From contig JAJUFK010000156.1 of assembly GCA_029266015.1 (NCBI GenBank), forward strand, positions 1-6,026: 6,026 nucleotides of DNA, in the 5' to 3' direction. Position numbers and translations under genes: made by a program. The number at the start of each line of letters is the position of its first letter. Position 1 is the first letter of the stretch. The stretch comes from Bacteroidota bacterium (GTDB lineage: Bacteria > Bacteroidota > Bacteroidia > Bacteroidales > UBA1715). A model generated the notes under the pieces. The model ran no database searches, was not told the origin of the DNA, and worked only from the letters and a program-made list of their open reading frames with translations. This document shows positions 4,297-6,026 of the stretch, piece after piece.

Positions 4297-5163
4297 ATGG
4301 ATTATCTTTGGCATATACTAAAAGAACTGCTTACAACTACCTTATTACAAATTTGGATAGTATTCGGTATTTTCTTTATTCTAGGTTTATTACTCTATTT
4401 TTTTTCTCGTAGCACACGCAAGGTATTTGTTACATCCGGGTATCCCCAAATTGATATATTTATTACCGGCTGGATTGGAACACCTGTGCATGAATTAGGA
4501 CATGCATTATTTTGTGTGTTATTTGGACATACTATACAAGACATGAAACTCTTTAAACCTGACAAAGCCGATGGAACACTTGGGTATATAACACATTCTT
4601 ACGACAAGAAAAATCTGTATCATACTGTTGGCAACTTTTTTATAGGCTGTGGTCCTATATTGTTGGGTGCTTCAATTTTATTTATACTGTTTTATGTTGG
4701 ATTTCCGCTTTCTCATGAAATAGCAACGGTGTTTAATACATATGGAAATATTTACATTTCATACAATACTATCATAGAATCGTTACAACAAATAGTTACG
4801 TTGGTATGGCACATGTTTTCTGTAATTCTTACAAAACAACACATCAATTCCTGGCAATTTTGGGTTATTGTATATATTGCATTTTCTATTGCTTCACATA
4901 TGCAACTAAGCCCACCCGATATTAAAACTATGTTGAAAGGCTTTCTTGTTATATTGGGTTTACTTACAGTAGTTAATATAGTAGCTGTAGTATGGGAATT
5001 TGATATAAATGCATGGATTGTACTTCATTTCAAAATTGGATATATATATGGCATGCTTGTATTTGCCACATCTATATCGGCAGCATTTTTTATAGTATCA
5101 TATATTTGCATGGCTATAGTGTATGGTATTTCAAAACATAAATTATTACCCCTGTTTGGGTAA
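4297..5163 (+). CDS. Membrane M50B-like zinc-metalloprotease family protein (HELGH), 288 residues
   Basis: A hydrophobic protein with several membrane segments (roughly residues 17-36, 114-137, 163-178, 188-200, 214-233 and 249-277). It carries the zinc-binding HExxH motif as HELGH at 65-69, near the membrane as in M50-type intramembrane peptidases. A GYITHSYDKKN stretch follows at 96-106, then GNFFIGCGPILLG at 112-124, and HMQLSPPDIK at 201-210. The SPxD stretch could give the third metal ligand, Asp208 (inference). The NPDG/LDGG motif of classic site-2 proteases is not seen, so it belongs to the M50B-like group of unproven activity. Start 4297 is used because the longer frame starts with GTG 4258 inside the terminator hairpin. 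There is no room for a promoter between terminator and start. The 3' end overlaps the convergent kinase gene by 18 bp. Confidence 0.75.
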   Translation: MDYLWHILKELLTTTLLQIWIVFGIFFILGLLLYFFSRSTRKVFVTSGYPQIDIFITGWIGTPVHELGHALFCVLFGHTIQDMKLFKPDKADGTLGYITHSYDKKNLYHTVGNFFIGCGPILLGASILFILFYVGFPLSHEIATVFNTYGNIYISYNTIIESLQQIVTLVWHMFSVILTKQHINSWQFWVIVYIAFSIASHMQLSPPDIKTMLKGFLVILGLLTVVNIVAVVWEFDINAWIVLHFKIGYIYGMLVFATSISAAFFIVSYICMAIVYGISKHKLLPLFG

Positions 5164-6026
5164 CTGAATATGAAACGTACTGCCTACACCTATTTGCGAT
5201 GTTACGCAAATAGTTCCATTATTTTTTTCAATAAATTCTTTACTTACTATAAGTCCTAATCCTGAACCTTGATTATTTTTGCGTTTATATGATTGTGAAG
5301 GTTTTATTGTAAAAAGAGTTTGCATTTCTTCAGGTGAAATACCGGCTCCATTATCAGAAATAGTAACAGTAATATACATAGGTGTTTCAACTGCTTCAAA
5401 ACAAACTTTGCCATTATTAGGTGTAAATTTTATTGCATTGTTGCAAATATTTCTCATTGCTGTAATTAGCATTTCTTTATCAACAAATACATACAAATCC
5501 TTTGGTATCGTATTACATAATTGTATTTGTTTTTCCTGAGCCGCTAATGCATACAATTCAACTACACGGTCTGCCAACATATATAATTGACACATCTCCG
5601 GATTGCATTGTATAGAACGTGTCTGACTTCGCGACCAACTTAATAAATTTTCAAGTAAATTATAAATTACCGTTGCCGATTGGGTAATAAGAGCAATATA
5701 ATTTCTTTTTTCTTTTTCTTGAATTGTTTCGTATTCCTCATGCAATAATTCAGAAAATCCATGTAACGAAGTAAAAGAATTACGCAAATCATGAGCAACA
5801 ATAGAAAACAAATAATTTTTAGTATCATTAGCTTGTTGCAATTCTACATTTTGTTCTTCTATATATTTTTTTTGTTCTATAATAGACTGAGTCTGACGTT
5901 TTACCTCTGCTTCAAGTTTTTCTTTTTGTGATTTGAGTGTATATATTCGAATATAATAAATGCCATACAATATTGCAGTAATAAAAAGTAACAACAGAAT
6001 TTTGAACCACCATGTTTTCCACCACG
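5146..6026 (-). CDS. Sensor histidine kinase of the Y_Y_Y/beta-propeller type, C-terminal part (partial)
   Basis: The frame is open to the right edge, so the true start lies outside; 292 residues are in view. The order is: WWKTWWF at the edge, the conserved motif that joins a Y_Y_Y periplasmic domain to the membrane; a single membrane helix (ILLLLFITAILYGIYYI); a coiled coil of about 40 residues; a HisKA domain with the phospho-acceptor in VAHDLRN (His at 5793-5791); and an HATPase domain with N box NICNNAIKF (Asn at 5439-5437), G1 SDNGAGIS (Asp at 5355-5353) and G2 GSGLGL (about 5268-5251), ending GSTFHIQLPKQG. It should autophosphorylate and pass phosphate to a response regulator. No receiver domain is fused at the C-terminus. 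The proline usual after HDLRN is Ser. In this family the missing N-terminal part usually holds Reg_prop propeller blades in the periplasm. Confidence 0.9.
   Translation of the reverse strand, partial: WWKTWWFKILLLLFITAILYGIYYIRIYTLKSQKEKLEAEVKRQTQSIIEQKKYIEEQNVELQQANDTKNYLFSIVAHDLRNSFTSLHGFSELLHEEYETIQEKEKRNYIALITQSATVIYNLLENLLSWSRSQTRSIQCNPEMCQLYMLADRVVELYALAAQEKQIQLCNTIPKDLYVFVDKEMLITAMRNICNNAIKFTPNNGKVCFEAVETPMYITVTISDNGAGISPEEMQTLFTIKPSQSYKRKNNQGSGLGLIVSKEFIEKNNGTICVTSQIGVGSTFHIQLPKQG

Noticed and set aside
4303..4310. TATCTTTG, an exact TAnnTTTG match just after ATG 4297
   Set aside because: It lies within the coding sequence, has no TTG at 19-21 bases upstream, and no good start codon follows that keeps the HELGH region's membrane segment.
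5279..5539. Plus-strand open frame of 86 codons
   Set aside because: It is antisense to the HATPase domain of the sensor kinase, whose motifs are complete.
1..6026. CRISPR array, complete insertion sequence or other rRNA/tRNA genes
   Set aside because: No regularly spaced repeats, transposase, terminal inverted repeats or second cloverleaf were found on either strand.

Overview
The window looks like chromosomal DNA from an AT-rich member of the Bacteroidota. Four things point there: promoters of the TTG/TTTG-N19-20-TAnnTTTG type, start codons without a Shine-Dalgarno sequence but with A-rich leaders, a DUF2795-type acidic protein, and a Y_Y_Y-type two-component sensor whose TWWF motif precedes the membrane helix. 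No species can be named from the sequence alone.

Left part (1 to about 1900) is gene-poor and looks like the worn end of an integrated element. It holds: the 3' end of a beta-CASP/RNase J-like metallo-beta-lactamase gene (1-204); a 125-residue orphan protein (330-707, minus); a divergent helix-turn-helix protein that matches the N-terminus of a WYL-type regulator but stops where the sensor domain should begin (791-1033); a long non-coding stretch with scraps of open frame; a 49-residue truncated lipoprotein (1407-1556); and, reading leftward at 1621-1550, what appears to be the first ~15 residues of a Bacteroidota tyrosine recombinase, cut off by a deletion. Upstream of that remnant are three GGTGA(A/G)(C/T)A-like direct repeats, then the terminator and 3' end of an intact tRNA-Pro(GGG) gene. 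An integrase start next to a tRNA 3' end, reading away from it, is the usual layout of an element integrated at a tRNA gene.

Right part (1908-6026) looks like core chromosome. tRNA-Pro has its own canonical promoter. Next comes a small cysteine-rich lipoprotein gene on the minus strand. Divergent from it is trxB (thioredoxin reductase), with a textbook promoter and an odd 10-bp tandem duplication carrying its start codon. trxB is followed by a PduO-type cob(I)alamin adenosyltransferase gene and the DUF2795 gene, ending in a strong intrinsic terminator. A membrane HELGH zinc-metalloprotease-like gene starts only 10 bases after that terminator. Its 3' end overlaps by 18 bp the end of a convergent sensor histidine kinase gene that runs off the right edge.

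The genes do not form one obvious pathway. trxB and the adenosyltransferase gene share a direction and probably a transcript, but I see no direct biochemical link. I found no convincing new defence or mobile system. The most interesting material is the decayed integration site at tRNA-Pro, the HTH-only regulator paired with an orphan gene, and the terminator that sits directly against the start of the metalloprotease-like gene.
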